64,000 nucleotides of DNA from Microbacterium sp. SY138 (GCF_039729145.1 NZ_CP155793.1:1302001-1366000), one strand, 5' to 3'. Counted from the first letter of the stretch, positions 43,215 to 53,302 are shown. The notes: a model not told the origin generated them from the sequence alone. Translations and numbers: made by a program.

Positions 43215-44225
43215 GTGGGAATCAAGCGGGCGATCGCGATCTTGATCGCAGCAGGACTCGGACTGACTGTCGTCGGGTGCACATCAGCGCAGCCGACGAC
43301 GGAGGGGGCACAGGAAACTGCGCAGGCGCCTGCAGAGATCACGGTTCCCACTGTGGACCCCGGCACGCCGGAGCTGCCCGTGGTGTTCACCGGAGATGAT
43401 GGGGCTGAGGTGGAAGTGTCGAGTCTGGAGCGGGTCATGGTGCTCGACGATGCCACCCTGGAGATCGCGCATGCGTTGGGGGTGGGCGACACAATAGCAA
43501 TCACGCCGGAGGAGTCCCTGCTCCAGGACCTCGCTTCGCAGGCCGACACACGGGTCACCACCGCAGGGCAGGGGCCCCTTACCGTTGAGGGCATTGTTGC
43601 GTTGGAGCCGACTCTCGTAGTCGCCGACAACCTGCGTCGACATGGCGATCTTGTCGCCGGGCTGCGTGCGGTGGGCGTTCCCGCCGTGTTGATCGACACG
43701 AGCCAGCCTGCACCCGACAAGATCCGCAAGACGGCGGAGGTGTTCGGGGTTGCGAGTACTGGTGACGAGCTTGCGTCAGCGGTGGAAGCGCAGATCGACG
43801 CGGCGAGAGACAACGCAACCGGAATTCCGGATGAGGATCGCCCCAGCGTCATGGTGATCTCGTCGTCCGGTGCGGGCGACAGCGGGGCCACGACCGCGGC
43901 GGGCCAATCGACGCCTGCGCACGAGATCATCGTCGCGGCGGGTGCCCGCAACGCAGGTGCGGAATCCGGCTTGGACCGCTACCAGTCGATCACGGCCGAG
44001 GGACTGATCGCCGCGAAGCCGGACATCATCATTGTCCGTGACAGCGAGCTGGCAGACCTCGGCGGCGAAGATGGCATCTGGACGACGGTTCCGGGACTCT
44101 CCGCCGTGCCGGCGGCCGACACAAAGGCGCTGATCGTCCTGGGCGATACGGAGATCGCGTTCTCGGGCGTGTCCACGGGCCGTGCAGTGCTGACACTGCA
44201 GGCAGCGCTGTTTCCTGAACTGTGA
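43215..44225 (+). CDS. hmuT: Iron/heme ABC transporter substrate-binding lipoprotein (HmuT-like)
   Basis: 336 residues, GTG start behind GAAGGAG. Lipoprotein signal peptide with lipobox LTVVGC (Cys 22). Periplasmic-binding-protein type III fold (VMVLDDATLEIAHALGVGDT, then IVALEPTLVVADN and GLIAAKPDIIIVRDSELADL). The overall pattern is that of HmuT hemin-binding proteins, but a siderophore ligand is possible given the SIP gene downstream. First gene of the operon behind the iron box. Confidence 0.87.
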   Translation: MGIKRAIAILIAAGLGLTVVGCTSAQPTTEGAQETAQAPAEITVPTVDPGTPELPVVFTGDDGAEVEVSSLERVMVLDDATLEIAHALGVGDTIAITPEESLLQDLASQADTRVTTAGQGPLTVEGIVALEPTLVVADNLRRHGDLVAGLRAVGVPAVLIDTSQPAPDKIRKTAEVFGVASTGDELASAVEAQIDAARDNATGIPDEDRPSVMVISSSGAGDSGATTAAGQSTPAHEIIVAAGARNAGAESGLDRYQSITAEGLIAAKPDIIIVRDSELADLGGEDGIWTTVPGLSAVPAADTKALIVLGDTEIAFSGVSTGRAVLTLQAALFPEL

Positions 44226-45289
44226 GCGTCTCGGGAAAGGCAGCGGACCAGGAAGGAATGGTCCGCCGCCCCCGCGGCATACTCGTGATCAGCCTCGTAG
44301 CGATCCTGCTTCTGGCAGCGATGATCGTCGCGGTGGGCGTGGGACCGCTCAGCCTCAACCCGGCTGAGGTGTTGCGGTCCCTTGCCGTGGGGATGGGGTG
44401 GGCCGACGCCGGAGACATCCCGGCCAGTCAGGCGGCGGTCGTGTGGGACGTGCGGATGCCTCGCGTGCTGCTGGCGGCAATGGTCGGCGCATGCCTCGCG
44501 ATCGCGGGCGCGTCCCTGCAGGGGTTGTTCGGCAACTCGCTCGCCGATGCTGGCGTGATCGGCGTGACCAGCGGAGCCTCGCTCGGCGCGATCGGCGCCA
44601 TCGTACTGGGCTTGCAGTTCCTGGGCACGTGGACGGTGCCGGCGGCGGCTTTCGTCGCAGGGATGCTCACCACGTCGCTCATCTATGTGCTCGCCCGCCC
44701 TGGCCGCAGGGGCGGCACCGTGCAAATCCTGCTCGTCGGGATCGCGGTGACGGCGGTTGCGGGTTCGGTCAACGGGTTCTTCACCTACATCGCCTCGTCC
44801 ACCGAACTCGAGGCGATCACGTTCTGGTCGATGGGCTCGCTCAACCGTGCCAGCTGGGACTCCCTCGCGGCAGGGCTGCCGTTCTTCGTGTTCGGTGCGA
44901 TCCTACTGGTGCTGCTCGCGAAGCCGCTGGACGTCCTCGCGCTCGGCGAACGACAGGCGCAGCATGTCGGGCTGCACGTGAAACGCACCCGGCTGCTGCT
45001 GGTCATCGCCACCTCTCTCGTTGTGGGAGCAGCGGTCGCGCTGGCGGGCTCGATCGGGTTCGTTGGACTGGTCGTCCCGCACATCGTCCGACTCGCCGTC
45101 GGCCCGGTCCACCGCTGGCTGCTGCCGATCAGCGCGCTCGGCGGAGCACTTATGATCGTCCTCGCCGACATCGGCGCACGCACCCTGAACCCTCCATCGG
45201 AGATCCCCATCGGCCTGTTCACCGGCATCGTGGGCGGACCCTTCTTCCTCTGGCTGCTCGCCCGCCGCAGAACGGAGATGCGCGCATGA
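44222..45289 (+). CDS. hmuU: Iron/heme ABC transporter permease (FecCD family)
   Basis: 355 residues, GTG start overlapping the lipoprotein stop. About nine to ten membrane helices with FecCD hallmarks: DVRMPRVLLAAMVGACLAIA, QGLFGNSLADAGVIGVTSGA, ALGERQAQHVGLHVKRTR (ATPase-contact helix) and GFVGLVVPHIVRLAVGPVHR. The end IPIGLFTGIVGGPFFLWLL is diagnostic. Forms the membrane pore as a dimer. ATGA overlap with the ATPase gene. Confidence 0.93.
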   Translation: MSVSGKAADQEGMVRRPRGILVISLVAILLLAAMIVAVGVGPLSLNPAEVLRSLAVGMGWADAGDIPASQAAVVWDVRMPRVLLAAMVGACLAIAGASLQGLFGNSLADAGVIGVTSGASLGAIGAIVLGLQFLGTWTVPAAAFVAGMLTTSLIYVLARPGRRGGTVQILLVGIAVTAVAGSVNGFFTYIASSTELEAITFWSMGSLNRASWDSLAAGLPFFVFGAILLVLLAKPLDVLALGERQAQHVGLHVKRTRLLLVIATSLVVGAAVALAGSIGFVGLVVPHIVRLAVGPVHRWLLPISALGGALMIVLADIGARTLNPPSEIPIGLFTGIVGGPFFLWLLARRRTEMRA

Positions 45290-46118
45290 CCACCGTGTCC
45301 GCACACGGCATCCGCCTCAGCTACAGCGGCACCGTCGTCCTCGACAACGTCGACCTCGACCTGCACGGCGGCGTCCTCACCGCGCTCATCGGACCGAACG
45401 GCGCCGGCAAGTCGACCCTGTTCAGCGTTCTCGCCGGCGACGTGCAACCCGAACGCGGACGGGTCATGCTCGACGAGCGACCGGTGTCCTCCTTCTCCCC
45501 GAAAGAGCTCGCCCGCCGACGCTCAGTGCTCCCGCAGGACCACGCCGTCCGGTTCTCCTACTCCGTGACCGAGATCGTTCGCCTCGCCCGTCTCTCGTAT
45601 CCACCCGACCACGAGCGAGACGAGCAGATCGTCTCCTCCGCGATCGAGACGGTGGAGATGTCGCACATGACCAACCGGGACGTGCAGACGCTGTCCGGAG
45701 GTGAGATGGGACGAACGGCATTCGCGCGCGTACTCGCCCAAACCACGCCATCGTGCTCCTGGATGAACCGACGGCCGCTCTCGACCTGCGCCACCAGGAA
45801 GCAGTCCTCCGGCAAGCGCGTCAACTGCGCGATGAAGGGGCCTGCGTCATCGTCGTCCTGCACGACCTCAACCTCGCGGCAGCGTACGCTGACCGCGTCG
45901 TGCTCATGGAGCAGGGGCGCATCGTGGCCGACGGCTCGCCGAGGGACGTGCTCACCGTTGACACCATCCAGCGGGTCTACCGGCAGCCCGTACTCGTCAC
46001 CGAACACCCCACCCGCGGATGTCCGCTGATCGTCCCGATCGACGACCCGCGCGCTGACCCACCGGCCGCCGCCGCACGCTCACCTCATGCTCACCTGAAA
46101 GAAGGACCAGCACAATGA
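45286..46118 (+). pseudogene. hmuV: Iron/heme ABC transporter ATPase with a one-base frameshift (HmuV-like)
   Basis: Frame 1 gives a normal ABC ATPase from ATG 45286: Walker A GPNGAGKSTL, Q-loop VLPQDHAV, signature LSGGEMGRTAFARVL. Right after VLAQT (about 45741-45746) the frame shifts, and the Walker B and D-loop (IVLLDEPTAALDL) continue one frame over to 46118. Inserting one C at CAAACC would restore AQTHAIVLLDEPT and a 278-residue HmuV. Without it the product lacks Walker B and the H-loop and cannot hydrolyse ATP. Sequencing error, true mutation or programmed frameshift cannot be told apart here. Confidence 0.88.
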
Positions 46119-46915
46119 TCAGACCGCACACGCGTCCCGCACGCCCCCAGGCGATCCTCACCGTCCAGCACGTGGACGAGATCAGCCCGAACCTCATCAG
46201 GATCACCGTCGGAGGCGATGGCTTCGACGCCTACGAGGACAACATCTTCACCGACCGCTACGTGAAGCTGCTGCTTGCCGATCCCGAGCATGGACTGACC
46301 CCGCCCTACGATCTCGAAGCCTTGCGCGCCACCTCCCCGGACAAGGTACCGAGCCGCCGGACCTACACCGTGCGCGCCTCCAACGTCGACGAACGGTGGC
46401 TGTCCATCGACTTCGTCATCCACGGCACACACGGAGTCGCCGGGCCGTGGGCCCGCAACGCCCGCCCGGGAGACACCCTCGTGCTCACCGGAGCCGGCGG
46501 GAAGTACCGCCCCGACACCACCGCCCCCTGGCACCTGCTGATCGGCGACCACACCGCCCTGCCCGCGCTGTCCAGCGCCATCGAGTCGATGCCCGAAGAT
46601 GTCCGCGGCCATGTCCTGATTTCTGTGGGCGACTCCGCAGGCCGCGTGCTACCGCCAGCGCCATCGGGGATCGCTATCACCTGGGTACTGTCGGACGAAG
46701 ACTTGCTCGCCGCACTGGAAGAGATGAGGTGGGAGGACGGAGCACCTCAGGTCTTCGCCCATGGCGAGCGGGAGTGCATCAAACGTGTGCGAACGATCCT
46801 GCGTGGTCACGATGTTCCCCGCGAGATGCTCTCCATCTCCGCCTACTGGGCGCGAGGACGTGCCGAGGACCAGTTCCAGGCCGAGAAGCGCGAATCGATC
46901 GGGCAGATCGACTGA
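46115..46915 (+). CDS. Siderophore-interacting protein (flavin ferric reductase, SIP family)
   Basis: 266 residues. FAD-binding motif SRRTYTVR near residue 90, followed by DFVIHGTHGVAGPWARNARP, and the NAD(P)H region (HLLIGDHTALPALSSAIESM). The C-terminal SAYWARGRAEDQFQAEK is typical. Reduces ferric siderophore in the cytoplasm to release iron. ATGA overlap with the ATPase gene, so part of the iron-regulated operon. Confidence 0.92.
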   Translation: MIRPHTRPARPQAILTVQHVDEISPNLIRITVGGDGFDAYEDNIFTDRYVKLLLADPEHGLTPPYDLEALRATSPDKVPSRRTYTVRASNVDERWLSIDFVIHGTHGVAGPWARNARPGDTLVLTGAGGKYRPDTTAPWHLLIGDHTALPALSSAIESMPEDVRGHVLISVGDSAGRVLPPAPSGIAITWVLSDEDLLAALEEMRWEDGAPQVFAHGERECIKRVRTILRGHDVPREMLSISAYWARGRAEDQFQAEKRESIGQID

Positions 46916-46938
46916 TCCACGCGCGTCGGCCTAGGGCC

Positions 46939-47325
46939 TCACCGCGCGTCCGCCCGTGACTTCAGGAATGCCTCAACCGCCGCGAAAAGCTCGACGAGAC
47001 CTTCCGGGTGCTGGAGCGAGTACATCGACGCCCGACCTTCGGGGCGCGATACCACCAGGCCTGCCTCTTTGAGGCTCACGAGATGCTTGGAGACGGTGCT
47101 CTGAGAGAGCCCCAGATGCGCCGTCAGATCGACTACTCGGTGCTCTCCGAACTGTAGGTGACGGAGGATCACCAGGCGAGACGGATCGCTGAAGCTCTGG
47201 AACAACCCGGCCATCGCCGACATCGCAGACACTTCTTCAGCCCAAGCGGCGACCCCGCCGTCTTCTTCCATCGCCATGTGTCGATAATACGCTTCCGGCT
47301 GGAAGTGCCGCTCAGGATGAGTCAC
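46939..47325 (-). CDS. ArsR-family regulator
   Basis: 128 residues. Winged helix (HRVVDLTAHLGLSQSTVSKH, LVSLKEAGLVVSRPEGRASM). No cysteine or His cluster for a metal, so it may sense something else. The ATG at 47325 overlaps the stop of the MBL-fold gene, and the two form an operon. Confidence 0.87.
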   Translation of the reverse strand: MTHPERHFQPEAYYRHMAMEEDGGVAAWAEEVSAMSAMAGLFQSFSDPSRLVILRHLQFGEHRVVDLTAHLGLSQSTVSKHLVSLKEAGLVVSRPEGRASMYSLQHPEGLVELFAAVEAFLKSRADAR

Positions 47326-48098
47326 ATGAGAGAGAACACAAGGGACTCGCCATTCTCCGGTGCCAAGATGCTGTCGGTCAGCCCGCGGTCTTCTGCGAGC
47401 CGTCGGACGTCATCGCGACTGGTCGAGTATTCGGGCAACGCACCCATGTGTACGGCTATGACCCGGGCCTGAGGTGCGAACCGCAGCACGTCGATAATGT
47501 CCCCCGCGTTCATGAGGGCGCGAGATGTCTGATCGGCGCGACGTCCTCCGGTATTCAGAATGATCAGGTCTGGGCGATGATGGATCAGCGCAGTACGCAC
47601 CTCGTGGTGCATGATCGTGTCGCCAGCGATGTACAGTACCGGTTCGTCAGGATGCCGAATCACAACTCCCATCGCGTCATCGTCGTCAAGTTCGGCGCGC
47701 ATGCCATCCTCTGTTGGATGCTGGCCGTCGGTGCGCACAAAGGAGACACCTCCGATCTTGATCTCGTCGTCCAGGACCGTCACTCGGACGAATCCCTGGC
47801 CTCGGAGTAGTTCAGCGTCCTCATCGCTCTGTGCAAGAATCAGGACCTCCCGTGAAAGCAATGACGCGGCGGCAGCATCCCAGTGGTCTGGATGCGTATG
47901 CGTCACGACCACGACGTCGGGGGAGAGGAGCGCACTCAGGGGCACGCCGAGCCCGACCAAAAGGTCCTCCGGCTGGCGGTCGGCAACCCATTCCGAAGAC
48001 GAATGCACTCCGCTCGCGCCGAGCATTGGGTCTACGAGGGCGGTCAAGCCGGACACTTCGATGAGCAATGTCGCATGACGCACCGGTGTGATCTTCAC
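47322..48098 (-). CDS. MBL-fold metallo-hydrolase (UlaG-like)
   Basis: 258 residues from GTG 48098 behind GGGATGAA; longer reading adds an unconserved leader. Metallo-beta-lactamase fold: VVVVTHTHPDHWDAAAA (HxHxDH metal motif), then YIAGDTIMHHEV (metal-bridging Asp) and VIAVHMGALPEYS (last His). It resembles the UlaG/ascorbate-6-phosphate lactonase-like branch, which includes several stress hydrolases. Substrate unknown. Coupled to an ArsR regulator. Confidence 0.87.
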   Translation of the reverse strand: MKITPVRHATLLIEVSGLTALVDPMLGASGVHSSSEWVADRQPEDLLVGLGVPLSALLSPDVVVVTHTHPDHWDAAAASLLSREVLILAQSDEDAELLRGQGFVRVTVLDDEIKIGGVSFVRTDGQHPTEDGMRAELDDDDAMGVVIRHPDEPVLYIAGDTIMHHEVRTALIHHRPDLIILNTGGRRADQTSRALMNAGDIIDVLRFAPQARVIAVHMGALPEYSTSRDDVRRLAEDRGLTDSILAPENGESLVFSLM

Positions 48099-48432
48099 TT
48101 CATCCCATCTCTCTGTGATAACGACAGGGGGCGGAGAACGTTCGATTCGTTCGGGCAGGGACGAGCAGGGCCTAGGGTCCGGGCGCGTGCGGGCATGCTG
48201 GCAGCGCGCCAGGGGCCGGTCTGGCCTCGCCATCGTCTCCAACTCATCGACACATTTCGATGATAACCGGAAGCGACGCTTTTGACGCCCGTTAGCGATG
48301 GAGAAGAGCTCTGGGCCACCGCAGTACGGTGAATGAGCACGCGTTGAGTCACGTGTGATCGTCGAAGGGCCTCTACTGGGACAGAAGGTCGGATCAGCTC
48401 GGGCATGCTTGAGCTGTCGTGGACAGAACGCC
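48099..48432. other. Intergenic region without recognised gene
   Basis: 334 bp. It must hold the promoter of the MBL/ArsR unit (right of 48098). Open frames here are short or run antisense to other genes and show no family pattern. I see no clear terminator or repeat. Confidence 0.5.
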
Positions 48433-49107
48433 CTACCGCGATGAGGCGGCGCCAGTCCTGCGTACTGCCGTGAGACCAGAGGTCACGGGGCCCCGATAGA
48501 GGAGATGCCCGCGCAGGAGGCTCACTCGTGCCCACCGGCCGACGCGCCACACTGATGCGCTCTCGGTGCTTTCGCCGATGAAGCCGAACGCCGCTGCAGC
48601 GAACGCGACACCGCGGGGCAGGTTTGCGAGCTCTTCGGCTGGTTGCCCCCATACTTGAGCGCGCACTCTGCGCACGACGTCCATTCCGGGTGTGCGGGGG
48701 AGCGCCCGGACCACCTCGGCGTTTCCCGCTCGTGCCACGCGTTGCAACTCGGACGCTCCCACCGTTCCGGTCTGCGCCCATCCGTCGCGAGGTACAGCCG
48801 CGCTCGCCCATCCGCGGGAGACTGCGAGCTGCGGCAGGCGGAGAGCCGCCCGATCGGGAGTCGCCGCCAATGACTCCACGGTGAGATCGCAGGAGAGGTC
48901 GTAGTCAGCGCGGAGCACGCGTAGAGCGAGCACCAGGGGAGTCGAATCCAGGAGGCCCTGCGGGGCCAGCGCGGCTGCGTACATCGCCAGCGTGCCCCGC
49001 TCTGCCTGGAGCCGTACGGCCGCGTCCCCCACTTGAGCCGCGCGCTCGGCGAACACGAGCGCGTCCCGGGCGGATTGCGGATCGGCCAGGATCAGATCTC
49101 GTGCCAC
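48433..49107 (-). CDS. Conserved hypothetical protein
   Basis: 224 residues from GTG 49107, preceded by AAGGGA; an open frame continues upstream but loses coding character there. Soluble; repeated hydrophobic blocks (LVFAERAAQVGDAAVRLQAE, RGVAFAAAAFGFIGESTESA, then RVSLLRGHLLYRGP) suggest two similar halves. I associate this pattern with conserved Microbacteriaceae hypotheticals, unverified. No function assigned. Confidence 0.65.
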   Translation of the reverse strand: MARDLILADPQSARDALVFAERAAQVGDAAVRLQAERGTLAMYAAALAPQGLLDSTPLVLALRVLRADYDLSCDLTVESLAATPDRAALRLPQLAVSRGWASAAVPRDGWAQTGTVGASELQRVARAGNAEVVRALPRTPGMDVVRRVRAQVWGQPAEELANLPRGVAFAAAAFGFIGESTESASVWRVGRWARVSLLRGHLLYRGPVTSGLTAVRRTGAASSR

Positions 49108-49453
49108 GTTGTCCCTTGTCGTGATGCGACTGTTCGGAGGATCTCGTCGGAGTGCTTTTCGCGAGGCGACTCTCGCGTGCGATGCCGAACAGCCGCCGAT
49201 GACACCCTTCTGCCACGGCGACGCATTCCGGACGGAGACCGCCGAGGCACCGTCGGCATCCTGCGAATGGCGTTGGACACACGTATGGGCCGCACGATCA
49301 ACTGAACGCGCAGATCGACCTTTTTGGGCGCGCGAGGGTGTTCGAAGATTGAACCAGTCAGCACGTGGCATAGAAGGAAAGCGCGTGCGGAGGGATGCGG
49401 CCTGTGTGTCAGGAGAGTCCCGGCCGACTCGGATATGAAAGGAAGGTGAAGGC
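49108..49453 (+). other. Upstream region of the suf operon, candidate promoter
   Basis: 346 bp without a supported gene. A possible promoter is TTGAAC at 49349-49354 with TAGAAG sixteen bases later (49371-49376), about 80 bases before the sufB start. I saw no DtxR box and no SufR-type gene next to it. Confidence 0.4.
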
Positions 49454-50872
49454 TTGTCGGATGTGTTGATCGACCGCCCGGAGCTCGACGGACTGGGGGT
49501 GTACGAATTCGGATGGCACGACGCCGATGCCGCCGGAGCGAGCGCGCGACGCGGTCTCTCGGAGGCCGTGGTCCGAGACATCTCGGCGCTGAAGAGCGAG
49601 CGGGAGTGGATGCTGAAGACCCGTCTCAAGGGATATCAGCTCTTCGGACGCAAGCCGATGCCGACCTGGGGCGCAGACCTCAGCGAGATCGACTTCGACA
49701 ACATCAAGTACTTCGTGCGCTCGACCGAGAAGCAGGCGCAGTCCTGGGAGGACCTCCCCGAGGAGATCCGCGAGACGTACGAGCGCCTGGGCATCCCCGA
49801 GGCCGAGCGTCAGCGTCTCGTCGCCGGTGTCGCCGCGCAGTACGAGTCCGAGGTCGTCTACCACCAGATCCGCGAGGACCTGGAGGAGCAGGGCGTCATC
49901 TTCATGGACACCGACACGGCGCTGCGCGAGCACCCCGAGTTCTTCGAGGAGTACTTCGGCTCCGTCATCCCCGCCGGTGACAACAAGTTCGCGGCGCTGA
50001 ACACGGCCGTCTGGTCGGGTGGCTCGTTCGTGTACGTGCCCAAGGGCGTGCACGTCGAGATCCCGCTGCAGGCGTACTTCCGTATCAACACCGAGAACAT
50101 GGGGCAGTTCGAGCGCACCCTGATCATCGCCGACGAGGACAGTTACGTGCACTACATCGAGGGCTGCACGGCCCCGATCTACAAGTCGGACTCGCTGCAC
50201 TCGGCCGTGGTCGAGATCATCGTGAAGAAGAACGCCCGCGTGCGCTACACGACGATCCAGAACTGGTCGAACAACGTCTACAACCTGGTCACCAAGCGCG
50301 CGGTCGCGCACGAGGGCGCGACGATGGAGTGGGTCGACGGCAACATCGGCTCCAAGGTGACGATGAAGTACCCGTCGATCTACCTGATGGGCGAGCACGC
50401 CAAGGGCGAGACGCTCTCGGTCGCCTTCGCCGGTCCCGGCCAGCACCAGGACGCCGGCGCGAAGATGATCCACATGGCGCCCTACACGCAGTCGTCGATC
50501 GTCTCGAAGTCGATCGCCCGCGGCGGCGGACGCGCGGGCTACCGCGGTGAGGTGCGCGTCGACGCGAACGCCCACCACTCCGCGAACACCGTGCGGTGCG
50601 ACGCGCTGCTCGTCGACACGAAGTCGCGCTCCGACACCTACCCGGCGATCGACATCCGCGTGGATGACGTCCAGCTCGGTCACGAGGCCACGGTCTCGAA
50701 GGTCAGCGAGGAGCAGCTGTTCTACCTGCAGTCCCGCGGCATGCCCGAGGACGAGGCGATGGCCATGATCGTGCGGGGCTTCATCGAGCCGATCGCGCGC
50801 GAGCTGCCGATGGAGTACGCGATGGAACTGAACAAGCTCATTGAGATGGGCATGGAAGGATCGGTCGGATGA
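49454..50872 (+). CDS. sufB: Fe-S cluster assembly scaffold subunit SufB
   Basis: 472 residues, TTG start with GGAAGG before it (a GTG six bases on is less well spaced). The SufB core is complete: [60 protein letters not shown] (essential Cys), and the end [20 protein letters not shown]. Builds Fe-S clusters together with SufD and SufC. Strongly high-GC codon use. First gene of the operon, overlapping sufD by 4 bases. Confidence 0.95.
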   Translation: MSDVLIDRPELDGLGVYEFGWHDADAAGASARRGLSEAVVRDISALKSEREWMLKTRLKGYQLFGRKPMPTWGADLSEIDFDNIKYFVRSTEKQAQSWEDLPEEIRETYERLGIPEAERQRLVAGVAAQYESEVVYHQIREDLEEQGVIFMDTDTALREHPEFFEEYFGSVIPAGDNKFAALNTAVWSGGSFVYVPKGVHVEIPLQAYFRINTENMGQFERTLIIADEDSYVHYIEGCTAPIYKSDSLHSAVVEIIVKKNARVRYTTIQNWSNNVYNLVTKRAVAHEGATMEWVDGNIGSKVTMKYPSIYLMGEHAKGETLSVAFAGPGQHQDAGAKMIHMAPYTQSSIVSKSIARGGGRAGYRGEVRVDANAHHSANTVRCDALLVDTKSRSDTYPAIDIRVDDVQLGHEATVSKVSEEQLFYLQSRGMPEDEAMAMIVRGFIEPIARELPMEYAMELNKLIEMGMEGSVG

Positions 50873-52059
50873 GCGCCTCTGCTCCCGCTGGCTCAGACGT
50901 CTACGTCGAGGCCCCTTACGTCCCTGTGCAGAGCCGCGCAGGTCGGCTCCACTCGGCCGATCCAGAGGACTTCGGGCCGTTGCGATCGCAGGACCCGGGG
51001 TGGAAGTACACACCGCTCATCCCCGTCGCCGCTCTCGCCGACCACACACTTGACGGCACTTCGTTCCCGATCGGAGTCACCGCGAGCGCCGGGGTCCGCG
51101 TCTCATGGGTTCCGTTCGCGGAGGCGTCCGTCGGGACCGCAGGATTACCGGAGGACCGAGTCCATGCCTCGGCCTGGGCAGCGACCGAGCAGGTGCTGCT
51201 CGTGGAAGCCACGGGCGATCAGCCCGAACAGGCGATCATCGTGCGGGAAGGCCTGGGTGAGAGACCCCGGGCTGCGCACACGCTCATCGCCACGGCACCC
51301 GATGCCACGGCGACGGTCGTGCTCGACAGCACCGGCACCGCGCAACTGCTTGAGAACGTCGAGATCGTCGTTGCGGACCATTCCGCGCTGACCGTGGTCA
51401 GCGTTCAGGACTGGGCAGACGACGCGGTGCATCTCAGCGCTCACTTCGCACGTCTCGGCGAGGGGGCGACGCTCAAGCACATCGTCGTCACGCTCGGTGG
51501 TGGTCTGGTGCGACTCGCCCCGTCCATCCACCTCGCTGGACGACGCTCGGCCACGGACGCACTCGGTCTGTACTTCTCGGGAGCTGGGCAGTTCTTCGAG
51601 CAGCAGGTCTACGTTCATCATGATGCCCCCGACACGGTCAGCAACGTCACCTACAAGGGAGCGCTTCAGGGGCACAGCGCCCGGGCTGTATGGATCGGCG
51701 ACGTGCTCATCGGACCGGCCGCGACCGGTACCGACAGCTATGAACAGAACCGCAACCTCGTCTTGAGCGATGGAGCCCGCGCGGACTCGGTGCCGAACCT
51801 TGAGATCGAGACCGGCGACATCGTCGGTGCTGGCCATGCGAGCGCGACAGGCCGTTTCGATGACGAGCAGCTGTTCTACCTGGAGTCTCGGGGTATCCCC
51901 GAGGCTGAGGCGCGACGGCTGGTCGTGCGAGGGTTCTTCTCCGAGCTGATCCAGAAGATCGGCGTTCCCGAGCTGGAGGAGCGCCTCATCGGCCTGGTCG
52001 AGCGAAAGATCGGCGAATACACAGTGAGCAGCGAGGTCAAAGCCCCCGTCGCTGTCTGA
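50869..52059 (+). CDS. sufD: Fe-S cluster assembly protein SufD
   Basis: 396 residues. Same right-handed beta-helix as SufB in the C-terminal half ([20 protein letters not shown], then [20 protein letters not shown]), with a shorter N-terminus. SufD pairs with SufB in the SufBC2D scaffold and helps iron entry. ATGA overlap with sufB. A 93-bp gap with a hairpin separates it from sufC. Confidence 0.93.
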   Translation: MSASAPAGSDVYVEAPYVPVQSRAGRLHSADPEDFGPLRSQDPGWKYTPLIPVAALADHTLDGTSFPIGVTASAGVRVSWVPFAEASVGTAGLPEDRVHASAWAATEQVLLVEATGDQPEQAIIVREGLGERPRAAHTLIATAPDATATVVLDSTGTAQLLENVEIVVADHSALTVVSVQDWADDAVHLSAHFARLGEGATLKHIVVTLGGGLVRLAPSIHLAGRRSATDALGLYFSGAGQFFEQQVYVHHDAPDTVSNVTYKGALQGHSARAVWIGDVLIGPAATGTDSYEQNRNLVLSDGARADSVPNLEIETGDIVGAGHASATGRFDDEQLFYLESRGIPEAEARRLVVRGFFSELIQKIGVPELEERLIGLVERKIGEYTVSSEVKAPVAV

Positions 52060-52106
52060 TCCGCGTCCGAACCAGTACCGCCTGACACCATCATCAACTC
52101 CCGACT

Positions 52107-52124
52107 CCTGTCCGAATGGACAGG
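52107..52124 (+). other. Stem-loop between sufD and sufC
   Basis: CCTGTCC (52107-52113) and GGACAGG (52118-52124), a perfect 7-bp stem with loop GAAT, 28 bases before sufC. No T-run follows, so mRNA processing, stability or translational control fits better than termination. Confidence 0.6.
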
Positions 52125-52152
52125 CCCATACGATCCCTAAGGGGCCATCACG

Positions 52153-52908
52153 ATGTCAACTCTCGAGGTGCACAACCTCCATGCCAGCGTCAGAACAGAC
52201 CAGGGCGACAAGGAGATCCTGCGCGGGATCGACCTGCGTCTCGCCAGCGGAGAGGTCCATGCCATCATGGGCCCGAACGGTGGCGGCAAGTCGACCCTCT
52301 CCTACGCGATCGCCGGGCACCCGGCGTACTCGATCACCGAGGGCAGCATCACGCTCGACGGCGAGGACGTCCTCGCGATGAGTGTGGACGAGCGGGCACG
52401 TGCCGGCCTGTTCCTTGCGATGCAGTATCCGGTCGAGATTCCCGGCGTCACCGTGTCCAACTTCCTGCGCACGGCGAAGACGGCGATCAGCGGGCATGCA
52501 CCCGCGCTGAGAACCTGGACGAACACGGTCAAGAGCAGTCTCGAGAAGCTCCGGATGGACTCCGCTTTCCTCTCGCGCAACGTGAATGAGGGATTCTCCG
52601 GGGGTGAGAAGAAGAGGCACGAGATTCTTCAGCTCGACCTTCTCGAGCCGAAGTTCGCAGTCCTCGATGAGACCGACTCCGGCTTGGATGTCGATGCGCT
52701 CCGCATCGTTTCCGAAGGCGTCAATCGTGTGAAGGACCGTACCGGGCTCGGCGTGCTCATGATCACCCACTACACACGCATCCTGAAATACATCCTTCCG
52801 GATTTCGTGCACGTGATCGTCGCCGGCCGTGTCGTCGAGGACGGCGGCCCCGAGCTCGCTGCGCGCCTGGAGTCCGAGGGATACGACCGCTTCCTCAGTG
52901 CAGCATGA
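52153..52908 (+). CDS. sufC: Fe-S cluster assembly ATPase SufC
   Basis: 251 residues. ABC ATPase of the Suf scaffold: Walker A GPNGGGKSTLSYAIAG, signature GFSGGEKKRHEILQLDLL, Walker B AVLDETDSGLDVDALRIVSE (SufC has ETDSG). It drives conformational change of SufB-SufD. No membrane partner. Overlaps sufT start by 4 bases. Confidence 0.95.
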   Translation: MSTLEVHNLHASVRTDQGDKEILRGIDLRLASGEVHAIMGPNGGGKSTLSYAIAGHPAYSITEGSITLDGEDVLAMSVDERARAGLFLAMQYPVEIPGVTVSNFLRTAKTAISGHAPALRTWTNTVKSSLEKLRMDSAFLSRNVNEGFSGGEKKRHEILQLDLLEPKFAVLDETDSGLDVDALRIVSEGVNRVKDRTGLGVLMITHYTRILKYILPDFVHVIVAGRVVEDGGPELAARLESEGYDRFLSAA

Positions 52909-53261
52909 GCGAGGTTCAGGCTCCGATCGCGCCTGAGGTTCTGGGCGTCACCAGGTATGAGAAGGTCGTCGACGCGTTGACCTACGTCTTCGATCCCGAA
53001 CTGAGCATCGACATCGTCAACCTCGGACTCGTCTATGACGTCGCCTTCGACGAGGATGATGTGCTGATCATCACCATGACGCTCACCAGCGCCGGTTGCC
53101 CGTTGACCGACGTCATCGAGGGCGACATCGCCGAGGCGCTCGAGGGCGTCGTCGAGGCCTTCCGGATCAACTGGGTATGGATGCCGCCATGGGGGCCGGA
53201 GCGGATCACGCTTGACGGCATCGAGATGCTCAGCGCGCTCGGTTTCGCCGTTCGACGTTGA
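52905..53261 (+). CDS. sufT: DUF59/MIP18-family Fe-S assembly factor (SufT-like)
   Basis: 118 residues. DUF59 pattern VFDPELSIDIVNLGLVYDVA and TMTLTSAGCPLTDVIEGDIA, with the conserved Cys, and WMPPWGPERIT. Such proteins help cluster carriage or maturation. Last gene of the suf operon. No SufS, SufU or SufR gene is visible here, so those must lie elsewhere. Confidence 0.92.
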   Translation: MSEVQAPIAPEVLGVTRYEKVVDALTYVFDPELSIDIVNLGLVYDVAFDEDDVLIITMTLTSAGCPLTDVIEGDIAEALEGVVEAFRINWVWMPPWGPERITLDGIEMLSALGFAVRR

Positions 53262-53264
53262 ATG

Positions 53265-53288
53265 CGGATGACTGGCCATCTTCATCCG
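53265..53288. terminator. Hairpin between convergent sufT and AraC gene
   Basis: CGGATGA (53265-53271) and TCATCCG (53282-53288), 7-bp stem with a 10-nt loop, in the 41-bp gap between convergent stops. Modest stem, no T-run. Confidence 0.5.
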
Positions 53289-53302
53289 AGCGGGTGGATT
53301 CC

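Noticed and set aside
49109..49438. 110-codon plus-strand frame before sufB as a leader gene
   Set aside because: No ribosome site, no family pattern, and overlapping open frames on the other strand; treated as non-coding.
49409..51013. Long minus-strand frame opposite sufB
   Set aside because: Composition is an antisense mirror of the high-GC sufB codons, with no family pattern.
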